From positions 1 through 54,286 of the forward strand of contig CAZLBV010000240.1 of assembly GCA_964557845.1 (NCBI GenBank): a DNA stretch of 54,286 nucleotides, given 5' to 3'. Numbering within the stretch: the first letter of the stretch is position 1; each line of letters begins with the position of its first letter. This document shows, in pieces, positions 33,057 to 42,377 of this stretch. The DNA is from CAZLBV01 sp964557845. Lineage in GTDB: Bacteria; Acidobacteriota; Aminicenantia; Aminicenantales; Aminicenantaceae. The notes beneath the pieces were generated by a model. The model was not told the origin of the DNA and made no database searches. It was given only the letters and a program-made list of their open reading frames with translations. Made by a program: the position numbers and the translations under genes.

Positions 33057-34000
33057 AATGTATCGTAACCGGTGCTGCCGGTTTTATCGGATCGCATCTT
33101 TCCCAGAAATTGCTGAAAGAGAACTATGAGGTTTTGGGTATTGATGATTTTCAAGATTATTATCCGAAATGGATCAAAGAAAGAAATATTGCTCCCCTTC
33201 TAAAGCAAAAAAATTTCAATTTAATGCCGGAAAATATAAACTCTCTGGACTCTGATTCCCTTTTGGCAAATCACGACTGTATTTTTCACCTAGCAGCTCA
33301 GGCTGGAGTAAGAAGCAGTTGGGGAGAAAATTTCTCTGTCTATACCCGGAACAACATCGACACCACCCAAAAACTGTTAGAATCAGCCAAAAAAAACGAT
33401 TTAAAAAAATTCATTTACGCTTCCTCATCTTCGGTATATGGTGACTGCCATGATCTCCCCATGAAAGAAAACAGCCCTCTTAAGCCCTATTCACCTTATG
33501 GAGTTACCAAGCTGGCAGCTGAACATCTTTGTACACTCTATTATAGGAATTACTCCGTACCTACTGTATCTCTTAGATTTTTTACGGTCTATGGCCCGGC
33601 GCAGAGACCGGATATGGCCTTCCATAAGTTTTTCAAAGCAGCCTTAGAAGGGAAAAACATCACGATCTATGGAGACGGCTCCCAGACTAGGGATTTCACC
33701 TATATCGATGATATTGTCGAGGCTATTCTTTCCGCATTTCGTTCAGGAAAACCAGGAGAGATCTATAATCTGGGAGGAGGTAAAAATATAATATTGCGGG
33801 AAATATTCCCGTTGATAGAAAATGTTTGTCAAAAAAAAATAACGATCAACCATATAGACAGACAGTATGGTGATGTCTCTCATACCTTTGCCGATATAAC
33901 TAAAGCCAGGAAAGACCTGGGTTTCTCTCCCCGAATCAAATTAGAACAAGGATTGACGGAAGAGTGGAAATGGATACAAAATATATATGGTTTGGTCTGA
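33053..34000 (+). CDS. NAD-dependent sugar-nucleotide epimerase
   Basis: A 315-residue extended SDR enzyme: TGAAGFIGSHL Rossmann motif (residues 6-16), LAAQAGVRSSW, the catalytic Ser region ASSSSVYGD, and YSPYGVTK with the Tyr/Lys pair. The AGVRSSW segment and overall pattern favour UDP-glucuronate or UDP-glucose 4-epimerases that make precursors for surface polysaccharides, but dTDP- or GDP-sugar enzymes cannot be excluded. The start overlaps the rpe stop by four bases. Confidence 0.9.
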   Translation: MKCIVTGAAGFIGSHLSQKLLKENYEVLGIDDFQDYYPKWIKERNIAPLLKQKNFNLMPENINSLDSDSLLANHDCIFHLAAQAGVRSSWGENFSVYTRNNIDTTQKLLESAKKNDLKKFIYASSSSVYGDCHDLPMKENSPLKPYSPYGVTKLAAEHLCTLYYRNYSVPTVSLRFFTVYGPAQRPDMAFHKFFKAALEGKNITIYGDGSQTRDFTYIDDIVEAILSAFRSGKPGEIYNLGGGKNIILREIFPLIENVCQKKITINHIDRQYGDVSHTFADITKARKDLGFSPRIKLEQGLTEEWKWIQNIYGLV

Positions 34001-34015
34001 ATAAAGGAAATAAAA

Positions 34016-34807
34016 ATGAAGAAAACAGCATACTTTGCAGTCGCTATTCTGGTTTTTTCCCTGGGTGGGACAGGGTGCGGGAAAAAACAGGCTGAAATAG
34101 CTCCGGAAATAGCAACCTCAGATGAAGCCTTGTTTGAAATGGGAGAACAATTTATAGAAAAAGACCCTGAAAAGGGCCGTCTTTATCTCAGGCAGGTTAT
34201 AGATTCGTTTCCTAAAAGCATATTTGCCCAAAGGGCAAAATTACTCATTGCAGATTCCTATTTTGACATGGGAGATGAAGGCAGTATGATCATTGCCCGT
34301 TCGGAATACCAGGAATTTATATCGCTATTCCCTTACAGCCCTTCTGCTCCATATGCTCAATATCAAGTCGCCTTGACTTATTTTAAAAAAGCTTTGAAGC
34401 CAGGAAGGGATCAAACTAAAACTAAACAGGCTCTTATGGAATTTCAAAGAGTTGTCTCTAATTATTCCACCAGCGAAGAAGCCGGGATGGCCCGAGATAA
34501 GATCAAAGAATGTGAGGAAAGACTGGCCGAACATAATTTAAGCATCGGAGAGCTATATTATAAAAGAAAAGCCTTTAAAGCAGCAGTAAGCCGTCTTAAT
34601 GAGATATTGACCGAATATCCCAATTTTTCCAGTATGGACAAAGTCTATTTTACTTTGGGAGACAGCTATTACCAATGGAATAAACAAGAAGAGGCCCTTC
34701 CCTTTTTTCGAAAACTTATAACTGATTATCCAGAGAGCAAATATGCAGAAAAAGCTGCCGATAAAATCGAAGAGATCGAAGAATTACAGCAGATCGATAA
34801 GTTTTAA
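34016..34807 (+). CDS. BamD/YfiO-like TPR lipoprotein
   Basis: A 263-residue lipoprotein: signal peptide with GGTGC lipobox (Cys21), then tetratricopeptide-like helices with the BamD pattern, such as GRLYLRQVIDSFPKSIFAQRA, SEYQEFISLFPYSPSAPYAQY and ALPFFRKLITDYPESKYAEKA. BamD supports BamA in inserting beta-barrel proteins at the inner face of the outer membrane. Related TPR lipoproteins such as CpoB/YbgF are an alternative, but the periodicity and the EFISLFPYSPSA signature favour BamD. It precedes a barrel protein gene by 14 bases. The SD is weak (AAAGGAAAT). Confidence 0.86.
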   Translation: MKKTAYFAVAILVFSLGGTGCGKKQAEIAPEIATSDEALFEMGEQFIEKDPEKGRLYLRQVIDSFPKSIFAQRAKLLIADSYFDMGDEGSMIIARSEYQEFISLFPYSPSAPYAQYQVALTYFKKALKPGRDQTKTKQALMEFQRVVSNYSTSEEAGMARDKIKECEERLAEHNLSIGELYYKRKAFKAAVSRLNEILTEYPNFSSMDKVYFTLGDSYYQWNKQEEALPFFRKLITDYPESKYAEKAADKIEEIEELQQIDKF

Positions 34808-34821
34808 TCAGGAGGAAGATT

Positions 34822-35604
34822 ATGCAACTAAAGAAGTTCGGATTAACTATAGTCCTGATCTTTTTCGTTTTTTCAGGGCTGTATGCAGGCCAGGAAAATT
34901 ACACCTATAATAAGACGGATAAATCCGTTGTTATAAAACCAGGTCTTGACTTTGAATATTTTACTCAGAAGGTAGATCTGGAAGACGACGAGGAATATGC
35001 AGATCTTACACTTTATCTTTTTAAAATCAATTGTGAGTTTGAGTTCCAAGGGGGGCTATTCTTGACATTAAACCTTGGATATACTCTAAATGATTATAAA
35101 TCAATTACTTTCCGCGGCCTGCCTATTTCAGTCGAGCTCGATGTGGGAGGTGTCAGCGGATATTTATTCGGAGGCTCAATAAGAAAGACTATTGCTCTTT
35201 CAGGTGATTTTGAGATAGAAGGGCAAGGGGATTTCGTTTATAATTATGGAAGAGAGAAAAGTTGGCCTGTTCCCAGCCTCAGTGTCAAAGGAGAGGTAAC
35301 CGGTAAACCAACCTGGATGAGAATCATGGTGGGCCCGAGAGTTGCTTATAAAGGATTTAATGCATTCGTTCCTTATGCCTCCTTGAATTTCTATAGATTC
35401 TGGGGAACCTTTACGATGGATCAAACTATTGAGGATCTGACCGGCCAAGAAGAGAAAAAGATGTCTGGAAAAAATTTTATAAATGCGGTTTTGGGAACTG
35501 AATACAGCATCTCTGAATCATTACAGATAAAAGGACAGGTTGAATTACGTCCCCATTCAGATATTGATTTCGGATTTCTTCTTGGGATCAGGTATCTATT
35601 TTAA
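34822..35604 (+). CDS. Outer membrane beta-barrel protein, unknown family
   Basis: A 260-residue exported protein. The signal peptide (1-22, LTIVLIFFVFSGLYAG) precedes repeated amphipathic strands (LTLNLGYTLNDYKSITF, GYLFGGSIRKTIAL, FVYNYG), and the protein ends in LLGIRYLF with a terminal Phe. It resembles generic 8-10-stranded barrels of the OmpW/DUF type without a diagnostic motif. SD AGGAGG is seven bases from the ATG. It sits between the BamD-like lipoprotein and a subtilisin-like protease gene. Confidence 0.75.
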   Translation: MQLKKFGLTIVLIFFVFSGLYAGQENYTYNKTDKSVVIKPGLDFEYFTQKVDLEDDEEYADLTLYLFKINCEFEFQGGLFLTLNLGYTLNDYKSITFRGLPISVELDVGGVSGYLFGGSIRKTIALSGDFEIEGQGDFVYNYGREKSWPVPSLSVKGEVTGKPTWMRIMVGPRVAYKGFNAFVPYASLNFYRFWGTFTMDQTIEDLTGQEEKKMSGKNFINAVLGTEYSISESLQIKGQVELRPHSDIDFGFLLGIRYLF

Positions 35605-35616
35605 CCGGAGAAAAAG

Positions 35617-36972
35617 ATGAAAAAATATAAAGCTCTTTTCATAATATTCATAATATTTGTATTTGCTGCCGACTCATCAGGATTAAAGCAGGATAATGAT
35701 CAAGATAATGAAAAAGGGGGATCAAGATTATTCCCCGGGAAATTCCGTTCTGCCAGATTCTATTCCATTCCGAGAACAACAACCCTACAGTATGCGCCAG
35801 ACCGGATTCTAGTTAAATTCAAGCCGATAGTTTCTGATCAATCTATAAAAGCTGCAGTACAGTTGACCAACAGTCAAATTATTAAAAATATCAGCCGATC
35901 CAATATTTTCTTGATCCGGATACCACCGGAATCATCCGTCGGAGAAATGGTTTTCACCTATCAGCAAAACCCGGACGTGGAATACGCAGAACCCGATTAC
36001 AGGACCCGCATCACCACCACACCGAACGATATTCTGTTTGAATATCAATATGCACTTTTTAACGAAGGCCAGGCGATCGGAGTACCAGGAAGCCCTCAAG
36101 GGAAAGAAAGGGCCGATATTAAAGCGACCGCAGCATGGGAAGAAACAACCGGAGAAGAAGAAGTGATTATTGCTATCGTCGATACCGGAGTAGATCTTAA
36201 ACACCCTGATCTGATCAATAAATTATATTCCAATGGGTATGACTTCGCGAATGATGATGCGGAAGCGGACGATGATCACGGCCATGGCACTCATGTTGCA
36301 GGGATTGCAGCCGCAGAAACCGATAATAATGAAGGTATCGCCGGTGTTGCCTGGAATTGTAAGATCCTTCCAATCAAGGTCATGGATGATGAAGGAGAAG
36401 GATATTACAGCTGGATGATCTCCGGGATAGATTATGCCATACAACAGGGAGCAAATGTCATCAATCTCAGTTTAGGGGGTGATGCAGACTCAGATTCTCT
36501 CAAGAATATCATCAAAGCAGCTTTTGAAAATGAAATTGTAGTGGTTGCCTCTGCCGGAAACGAAAACAGTTCGGTGCTCTTTCCTGCAGCCTATGATGAA
36601 TACTGCCTGGCAGTTGCTGCCTCTGATTATGATGACCTTCGCCCAGATTGGTCTAATTTCGGGACGGAAATAGATGTGGCTGCTCCTGGAGTCAGAATTC
36701 TGAGTTGTATACCGACCTGGTACTGGGGCCCTGGTTCCCTTCCGTATGCTTTCTCCAGTGGAACATCTATGTCTTCTCCCCATGTGGCTGGTCTGGCTGC
36801 TCTGATCAAAGGATTAAAAAATTGGCTGAGTGCCGCAGAAATTATGAATGTTATCCGTTATACCTCAGATGATATTAACAATGGAGAACATCCCGGAAAA
36901 GATGAATATATCGGCTATGGACGGATCAATATGGAAAAAGCTCTGGTGCCGATTAAAATAACAGAAAAATAG
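35617..36972 (+). CDS. Subtilisin-like (S8) serine protease
   Basis: A 451-residue secreted protease: signal peptide (1-20), an I9-type propeptide (about 60-130, DRILVKFKP to DVEYAEPDY), and a complete catalytic domain with Asp189 (AIVDTGVDLKHPD), His223 (GHGTHVAG), oxyanion Asn315 (ASAGNEN) and Ser384 (SSGTSMSSPHVAG). It ends soon after the catalytic domain, with no sorting or beta-barrel tail, so it is probably periplasmic or released. It is 12 bases downstream of the barrel gene and likely cotranscribed. Confidence 0.95.
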   Translation: MKKYKALFIIFIIFVFAADSSGLKQDNDQDNEKGGSRLFPGKFRSARFYSIPRTTTLQYAPDRILVKFKPIVSDQSIKAAVQLTNSQIIKNISRSNIFLIRIPPESSVGEMVFTYQQNPDVEYAEPDYRTRITTTPNDILFEYQYALFNEGQAIGVPGSPQGKERADIKATAAWEETTGEEEVIIAIVDTGVDLKHPDLINKLYSNGYDFANDDAEADDDHGHGTHVAGIAAAETDNNEGIAGVAWNCKILPIKVMDDEGEGYYSWMISGIDYAIQQGANVINLSLGGDADSDSLKNIIKAAFENEIVVVASAGNENSSVLFPAAYDEYCLAVAASDYDDLRPDWSNFGTEIDVAAPGVRILSCIPTWYWGPGSLPYAFSSGTSMSSPHVAGLAALIKGLKNWLSAAEIMNVIRYTSDDINNGEHPGKDEYIGYGRINMEKALVPIKITEK

Positions 36973-37092
36973 TAGTATAAACTGAATATAGACACAGGAA
37001 TTTTCTTCAATTCGAACTTGGATAGATCGATTAAAAAAAACCACTGACGTGAGTAAATCCCTGAAAATTCCGGGTAAATTAGAGATGAGAAA

Positions 37093-38790
37093 ATGATAAG
37101 GCATCTAAGGATCAGAAACCTTGCAACCATCGAAGATCTGGAGATAGATTTTTCCGATGGTTTTTCAATCCTTACCGGAGAAACCGGCACTGGAAAATCC
37201 GTCATTATGGGATGTATACGTCTGGTTTTAGGTGAGAAAGGATCTGTGGATCTCCTAAGGACCGGAAAAGCCGATGCATCGGTTGAAGCAATCTTTCAAC
37301 TTACCGTGCTTTCTCCAGATTTAAAGAATTTTTCTCAGGAAGGAGATGAAAATACATTTTATCTGCAAAGAAATCTGATGGAGAGCGGAGGCGGGCGGGC
37401 CTATATAAACGGAACTCTTGTCCCGATTAAAAAGATCAAGGAGAATTCTGAATATTTCATCGATTTTTACGGACAGAACGACCATATATTTCTGCGGCAA
37501 TCAGAAAACCAACTGGATTATCTTGATTCCTTTGCCCAAACCTTTCCCTTAAGAAAAGATGTTGCCCAAACAGCTCAATTGCTAAGGAAACTCACAACTC
37601 AAAAAAATGAACTCGAACGCAAAGAACAAGAAAGGGCTCACCAGCTTGATTTTCTTGACTACCAGATCAAAGAAATCGAAAAAGCGGGGCTTTCACCTGG
37701 AGAAGAAGAAGAAATCAGAGCTGAACGAGAAATCCTTAGGAATGCAGAAAAGATCAATTCCCTGGTCGAAGAGGCTTTTGAATTAGCCTATAATAATGAT
37801 TCATCCATTTCAGCCTTGCTTTCACGACTTACCAATATTATTTCTCAGCTTTCGATCTACAGCCAGGAATTTAAGGAAATCGATGAAACTATTACTCAAT
37901 TCTCTATCTCTATAAGAGAATTCTCTGATTTCCTGATAAAATTCAAGGAAAGGCATGCCAATTCTTCCGAGAAACTTGACAGCCATGAAGAGAGATTAAA
38001 TCAGATTGAAAAACTTAAAAGAAAATACGGACCGAGCATTGATGATATTCTTGCTTTTTTAAAAAATGCAAAAAATGAATTTGAGGAACTGAGCATTAGT
38101 GAAGAAAAATTAGCTGGCTTAAATAAAGAAGTCCAGGAGACTTTTGAAGAATACTGTGAAAAGTCCGAAAGATTATCTCGTTTCAGGCAGGTAAAGGCAA
38201 AAGAACTGGAACAACTGATCGAAAATGAGATTGGGCTTTTAGGGATGACTAAAGCTAAATTTAAAATACTCATAAACTCGGTTCCACCTGATAAAAATCT
38301 AACCGAAAAAATTAAAGATAATGGTATAGATGAAATCCAATTTCTGATCAGCCCTAATCCTGGAGAAAGCCCAAAGCCCTTAGCGAAAATAGCCTCCGGG
38401 GGAGAATTATCCAGGGTTATGCTCGCCCTAAAATCCATAGGGAAACAATTAGACTCGATGAAAACCCTAATCTTTGATGAGATCGATTCCGGTATCGGCG
38501 GGAAGACCGCGGATTTTGTTGCCCAGAAACTCAAAGATCTGGCGAAAACTAATCAGGTGATCTGTATTACCCATCTTCCTCAGATCGCTTCCTGTGCCTC
38601 TGATCATTTCCGGATAGATAAAAAAATAGAGAAAAACAGAACATACACGATCGTGAAAAAACTGGAATTCAACCAGAGAATCGAAGAGATCGCCCGTCTT
38701 CAAGCAGGCAGTCACATAACGGAAACATCCTTGAAGAATGCTCGAGAAATGCTGGAAAGCCATTGCGTTGATACAAAGAATCATTCCTGA
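37093..38790 (+). CDS. recN: DNA repair protein RecN
   Basis: A 565-residue SMC-like ATPase for double-strand-break repair. It has the N-terminal LRIRNLATIEDLEIDF and Walker A GETGTGKS (29-36), a long coiled-coil middle (about 150-370), then the ABC signature ASGGELSRVMLALK, Walker B LIFDEIDSGIGG and H-loop ITHLPQIAS. Typical length. It has a 120-base upstream gap and a moderate SD (GAGATGAGAAA). It is followed one base after its stop by miaB. Confidence 0.96.
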   Translation: MIRHLRIRNLATIEDLEIDFSDGFSILTGETGTGKSVIMGCIRLVLGEKGSVDLLRTGKADASVEAIFQLTVLSPDLKNFSQEGDENTFYLQRNLMESGGGRAYINGTLVPIKKIKENSEYFIDFYGQNDHIFLRQSENQLDYLDSFAQTFPLRKDVAQTAQLLRKLTTQKNELERKEQERAHQLDFLDYQIKEIEKAGLSPGEEEEIRAEREILRNAEKINSLVEEAFELAYNNDSSISALLSRLTNIISQLSIYSQEFKEIDETITQFSISIREFSDFLIKFKERHANSSEKLDSHEERLNQIEKLKRKYGPSIDDILAFLKNAKNEFEELSISEEKLAGLNKEVQETFEEYCEKSERLSRFRQVKAKELEQLIENEIGLLGMTKAKFKILINSVPPDKNLTEKIKDNGIDEIQFLISPNPGESPKPLAKIASGGELSRVMLALKSIGKQLDSMKTLIFDEIDSGIGGKTADFVAQKLKDLAKTNQVICITHLPQIASCASDHFRIDKKIEKNRTYTIVKKLEFNQRIEEIARLQAGSHITETSLKNAREMLESHCVDTKNHS

Positions 38791-38791
38791 A

Positions 38792-40138
38792 ATGTCCACC
38801 CTTAAAAACAAAACCTTTTATATTCATACCTTTGGGTGTCAGATGAATGAAAATGACTCTGAACGGATAGCCGGTTATTTACAGGCTGAAGGAGCTAAAA
38901 AAACGGATGTAATTGAAAATAGCGATGTGATCATCATCAATACCTGCGCAGTAAGAGAAAAATCAGTAGAAAAACTGTATTCACTCTTAGGCCGGGTAGC
39001 TCAGATAAAAAATCATAAAAAGATCCTCCTAGGCGTGGCCGGATGTGTCGCCCAGCTCTATCGGTCCAGGCTCATCACAAGCAGACCTTTTATCGATTTC
39101 GTTATCGGCCCGGATAATTACCATCTTCTTGTTCCGAGGATCAATTCGATCGAACACGATAAAATCGTATTGACTGAAAGGCACCGCCATTGGGAAAATA
39201 CTCCACCTACCCTGTTTAGCCGGGAGCATCCAGTGATCGCATATATCACGATCATGGAAGGATGCAACAATTTCTGTACCTACTGTATCGTCCCATTTAC
39301 TCGGGGAAGAGAAAAATATCGGCCCAAAAAAGCGATTTTAGAGGAAGCGGCTTACTTATCAGCTCAGGGATACAAAGAAATACAATTATTAGGTCAGAAT
39401 GTTAATTCTTACCTTGATCCAGATTCTGATACTGATTTTAATGGTCTCCTTGAAGAAGTCGATAAAATTAAATCGTTGGAGTGGGTTCGGTTCATAACCT
39501 CTCACCCTAAAAATTTTAATCTTGAAACAGCACGAATCATGAAAGATTCAGAAAAAATCTGCCCACAACTGCACCTTCCAGTCCAGGCTGGATCAAATTC
39601 AGTCTTAAAAAGGATGAAACGGGGATATAACAGGGAAGAATATTTAGAAAAAATACATAAAATCAAGGAGTTAATGCCTGATATCAACCTCAGCACCGAC
39701 ATAATTGTGGGATTTCCGGGTGAGACAGATAAAGATTTTCAAAAAACATTAGATGTTTTGCAAGAAGTCGAGTACAGCAATATTTTTTCCTTCCGTTATT
39801 CACCACGTCCTTATACCAAAGCTTCTTTGTGGGAGGATTCTGTTCCGCTCTCCGTAAAAAGGGAACGATTGATCCAGGTTCAATCACTGCAAAAAAACAT
39901 CCAGCTAAAAAACAATAGAAAGTTGATCGGAAGCAGAATGAAAGTGCTCTGTACCGGATTTAGTAAAAAAGACAAGAATAAATACAACGGAAGAAACCAA
40001 GGATTTCAAGTCATTAATTTTTATTCAGACAATGATTCTCTCAACCAATTCGTAAATGTTCAGATAACCGGCTGCGGCCCTTACAGCCTACATGGAAATA
40101 TCAATATTACAGCCATTCCCAAGATTACCCAAACTTAA
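38792..40138 (+). CDS. miaB: tRNA 2-methylthio-N6-isopentenyladenosine-37 synthase
   Basis: A 448-residue radical SAM methylthiotransferase acting on A37 of tRNAs. The N-terminal UPF0004 domain carries three cluster cysteines (TFGCQMNENDSER, INTCAVREKS, GVAGCVAQ). The radical SAM motif is EGCNNFCTYCIVPFTRGRE, and a TRAM domain occupies the last ~70 residues. The open frame extends to 38738 inside recN, but the ATG at 38792 gives the normal MiaB N-terminus (IHTFGCQMNE). TGRE/RGRE pattern and domain order favour MiaB over RimO or MtaB. Confidence 0.95.
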   Translation: MSTLKNKTFYIHTFGCQMNENDSERIAGYLQAEGAKKTDVIENSDVIIINTCAVREKSVEKLYSLLGRVAQIKNHKKILLGVAGCVAQLYRSRLITSRPFIDFVIGPDNYHLLVPRINSIEHDKIVLTERHRHWENTPPTLFSREHPVIAYITIMEGCNNFCTYCIVPFTRGREKYRPKKAILEEAAYLSAQGYKEIQLLGQNVNSYLDPDSDTDFNGLLEEVDKIKSLEWVRFITSHPKNFNLETARIMKDSEKICPQLHLPVQAGSNSVLKRMKRGYNREEYLEKIHKIKELMPDINLSTDIIVGFPGETDKDFQKTLDVLQEVEYSNIFSFRYSPRPYTKASLWEDSVPLSVKRERLIQVQSLQKNIQLKNNRKLIGSRMKVLCTGFSKKDKNKYNGRNQGFQVINFYSDNDSLNQFVNVQITGCGPYSLHGNINITAIPKITQT

Positions 40139-40159
40139 CTTTCCTTTTCAAAAATAGTT

Positions 40160-40174
40160 AATCTGAACTATTCA
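40160..40174 (+). repeat. Dispersed intergenic repeat, copy 1
   Basis: AATCTGAACTATTCA in the gap between miaB and the pyrophosphatase gene. It matches two other intergenic copies at 46982-46996 and 54168-54182 (consensus AAYCTGRACTATTCA). The inverted repeat TCATTG-AAAT-CAATGA follows at 40187-40202. Confidence 0.4.
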
Positions 40175-40250
40175 GGTTAAATGGATTCATTGAAATCAAT
40201 GATGTTTTATGCTATATGTCATTAAACATTTTTTATATAAGTTGAGAAAG

Positions 40251-42209
40251 ATGATAACAATAACTCCTTATTTATTTATTTTAGGATTTGCAGGCCTCGG
40301 ATTAGCCATCACCATCTATTTTCTGATCCAAAAGCACCCCAGCGGTAATAAGAATATGCAGGAAATTTCTGAAGCTATCCATTCTGGGGCAATGGTTTTC
40401 TTGAAAAGAGAATATTATTTTATAATAAGCTTCATAGCATTTGTATTTTTAATCCTATGGAAATTATTCTCTATTTACACCAGCTTAGCCTTTTTGACGG
40501 GGGCAAGTTTCTCCATGCTGGCTGGTTTTATCGGATTAAAGGCTTCGACCAGATCTGCGGTAAGAACCACTCAGGGAGCCATTGAGGGAGGAATGACCAG
40601 GGCTCTTTCCATTGCTTTTCAAGGGGGCTCGGTCATGGGAATCTCAGTAGCAGCTTTAGGTTTAGCCGGCCTCGGTTTATTCTATTTTTTCACAAAAGAT
40701 CCGATAATAATCAATGGCTTCGCCATGGGAGCAAGCTCGGTCGCCTTATTCGCACGAGTCGGCGGTGGCATCTACACCAAGAGTGCCGATGTAGGGGCTG
40801 ATCTAGTGGGAAAAGTCGAGGCTAAAATCCCGGAGGATGACCCGCGAAACCCTGGTGTGATCGCAGATAATGTGGGAGATAATGTAGGAGACACAGCAGG
40901 GATGGGGGCAGATCTGTTTGAATCATATGTCGGTTCTGTGGTTGCATCGATGGCCCTCGGAGCTACCATGACACCATCCTTAAATTATATGTCTTTTCCC
41001 TTATTTCTCATCGGAATAGGATTTCTTTGTTCTATAATTGGAGTTTTTTCGATCAAGATTTTAAAAAAATTCAATCCTCAATCTGCATTACGAAATTCCA
41101 CCTATATAAGCGCTTTCGTCTTCCTATTGGGAGCCTTTTTTTCCACTAAAGCCATCATTGGCGATCTCGATATTTTTTGGGTCGTATTTACCGGAATGTT
41201 GGCAGGTGTTTTGATCGGACTGGAAAGCGAATATTTTACCTCAGGTCCTCCTATAAAAACTTTAGCTAAAACAGCAAGAACAGGCAGTGCACCTTTGATT
41301 ATAACCGGATTAGCTATCGGCTTTAAAAGTACTATATTACCTCTTTCGACTATAGCTGCCGCCATCTACATTTCTTATAATCTTGCCGGACTTTATGGGA
41401 TTGCTCTGGCGGCAGTGGGAATGCTGGCAACCATTGGTATTGTCATGACAACGGATAGTTACGGGCCGATTGCTGATAATGCCGGAGGTATCGCTGAAAT
41501 GGCTGGGGCAGGTAAAGAAATCCGCTCAATCACAGATAAACTCGATGCGTGCGGCAACACTACTGCGGCCATTGGTAAAGGATTTGCTATAGGTTCTGGA
41601 GCCTTAACCGCTCTGGCATTATTTTCCGCCTACCAAAAGACTGCTAATATAAATGAAATCAGTTTGACCAATTCTGATACTATTGTCGGATTGTTGTTAG
41701 GTGCTCTCATGCCTTTTGCGATCGCTTCGGCTACTCTGAGTTCAGTCGGCAGGGCTGCCGATAAGATGGTGGTGGAAATCCGGCGGCAATTCCGAGAGAT
41801 CAAAGGATTAATGGAGGGAAAGGCTAAACCGGACTCAAACCGCTGTATCGATATAGTTACACGCAGTTCCTTAAAAGAGATGGTTTTCCCAGGGATATCC
41901 GCGATAGTCGCTCCGCTTCTGGTCGGTTTCATCATTGGGCCTGAAGCTTTGGGAGGATTTTTGGCCGGAGCAACCTCGACAGGGGTTTTACTGGGAATTT
42001 TCATGGCTAACACTGGCGCATCCTGGGACAATGCCAAAAAATGGATCGAGGAAGGAAATCTCGGCGGTAAAGGGACCGAGGTACACGCAGCAGCAGTTAT
42101 TGGAGATACGGTGGGAGATCCGCTAAAAGATACAGCCGGTCCTTCAATGAACATATTGATAAAACTTATGGCGGTAGTCAGTCTGGTTTTTGCCCCTTTG
42201 ATCATGTGA
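40251..42209 (+). CDS. hppA: Membrane pyrophosphatase ion pump, K+-dependent type
   Basis: An integral membrane pump (about 652 residues, 15-16 helices) that couples PPi hydrolysis to H+ or Na+ export. Substrate motifs are present: DVGADLVGKVEAKIPEDDPR, NVGDNVGDTAGMGADLFE, TDSYGPIADNAGG, and the C-terminal GDTVGDPLKDTAGPSMN. The CGNTTAAIGKGFAIG segment has Ala and Gly where K+-independent pumps have Lys and Thr, so it is the K+-stimulated class. Which ion is pumped is not decided. The open frame starts at 40209, but family N-termini and a possible promoter at 40190-40218 favour the ATG at 40251. Confidence 0.95.
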   Translation: MITITPYLFILGFAGLGLAITIYFLIQKHPSGNKNMQEISEAIHSGAMVFLKREYYFIISFIAFVFLILWKLFSIYTSLAFLTGASFSMLAGFIGLKASTRSAVRTTQGAIEGGMTRALSIAFQGGSVMGISVAALGLAGLGLFYFFTKDPIIINGFAMGASSVALFARVGGGIYTKSADVGADLVGKVEAKIPEDDPRNPGVIADNVGDNVGDTAGMGADLFESYVGSVVASMALGATMTPSLNYMSFPLFLIGIGFLCSIIGVFSIKILKKFNPQSALRNSTYISAFVFLLGAFFSTKAIIGDLDIFWVVFTGMLAGVLIGLESEYFTSGPPIKTLAKTARTGSAPLIITGLAIGFKSTILPLSTIAAAIYISYNLAGLYGIALAAVGMLATIGIVMTTDSYGPIADNAGGIAEMAGAGKEIRSITDKLDACGNTTAAIGKGFAIGSGALTALALFSAYQKTANINEISLTNSDTIVGLLLGALMPFAIASATLSSVGRAADKMVVEIRRQFREIKGLMEGKAKPDSNRCIDIVTRSSLKEMVFPGISAIVAPLLVGFIIGPEALGGFLAGATSTGVLLGIFMANTGASWDNAKKWIEEGNLGGKGTEVHAAAVIGDTVGDPLKDTAGPSMNILIKLMAVVSLVFAPLIM

Positions 42210-42298
42210 GTTTATCATTCACTTGATCAAAATCGGGTATCTTATCCAGTTTTAACCTCGCTCAATCATAAATATCAGGGGAAATTAAGTGAGAACAT

Positions 42299-42327
42299 TT
42301 GCTATTATCATTTATTTCAGTTATAAT
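42299..42327 (+). promoter_or_regulatory. Promoter of the nusA-infB cluster
   Basis: TTGCTA (42299-42304), 17-base spacer, perfect TATAAT (42322-42327). Expected start near 42334, giving a 44-base leader before the nusA ATG at 42378. No structured leader or N-box-like element was recognised. Confidence 0.6.
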
Positions 42328-42377
42328 TTTTGATTCATAATTCTCCTGATTTAGTAACAATTTAGGCAGATATAAAG

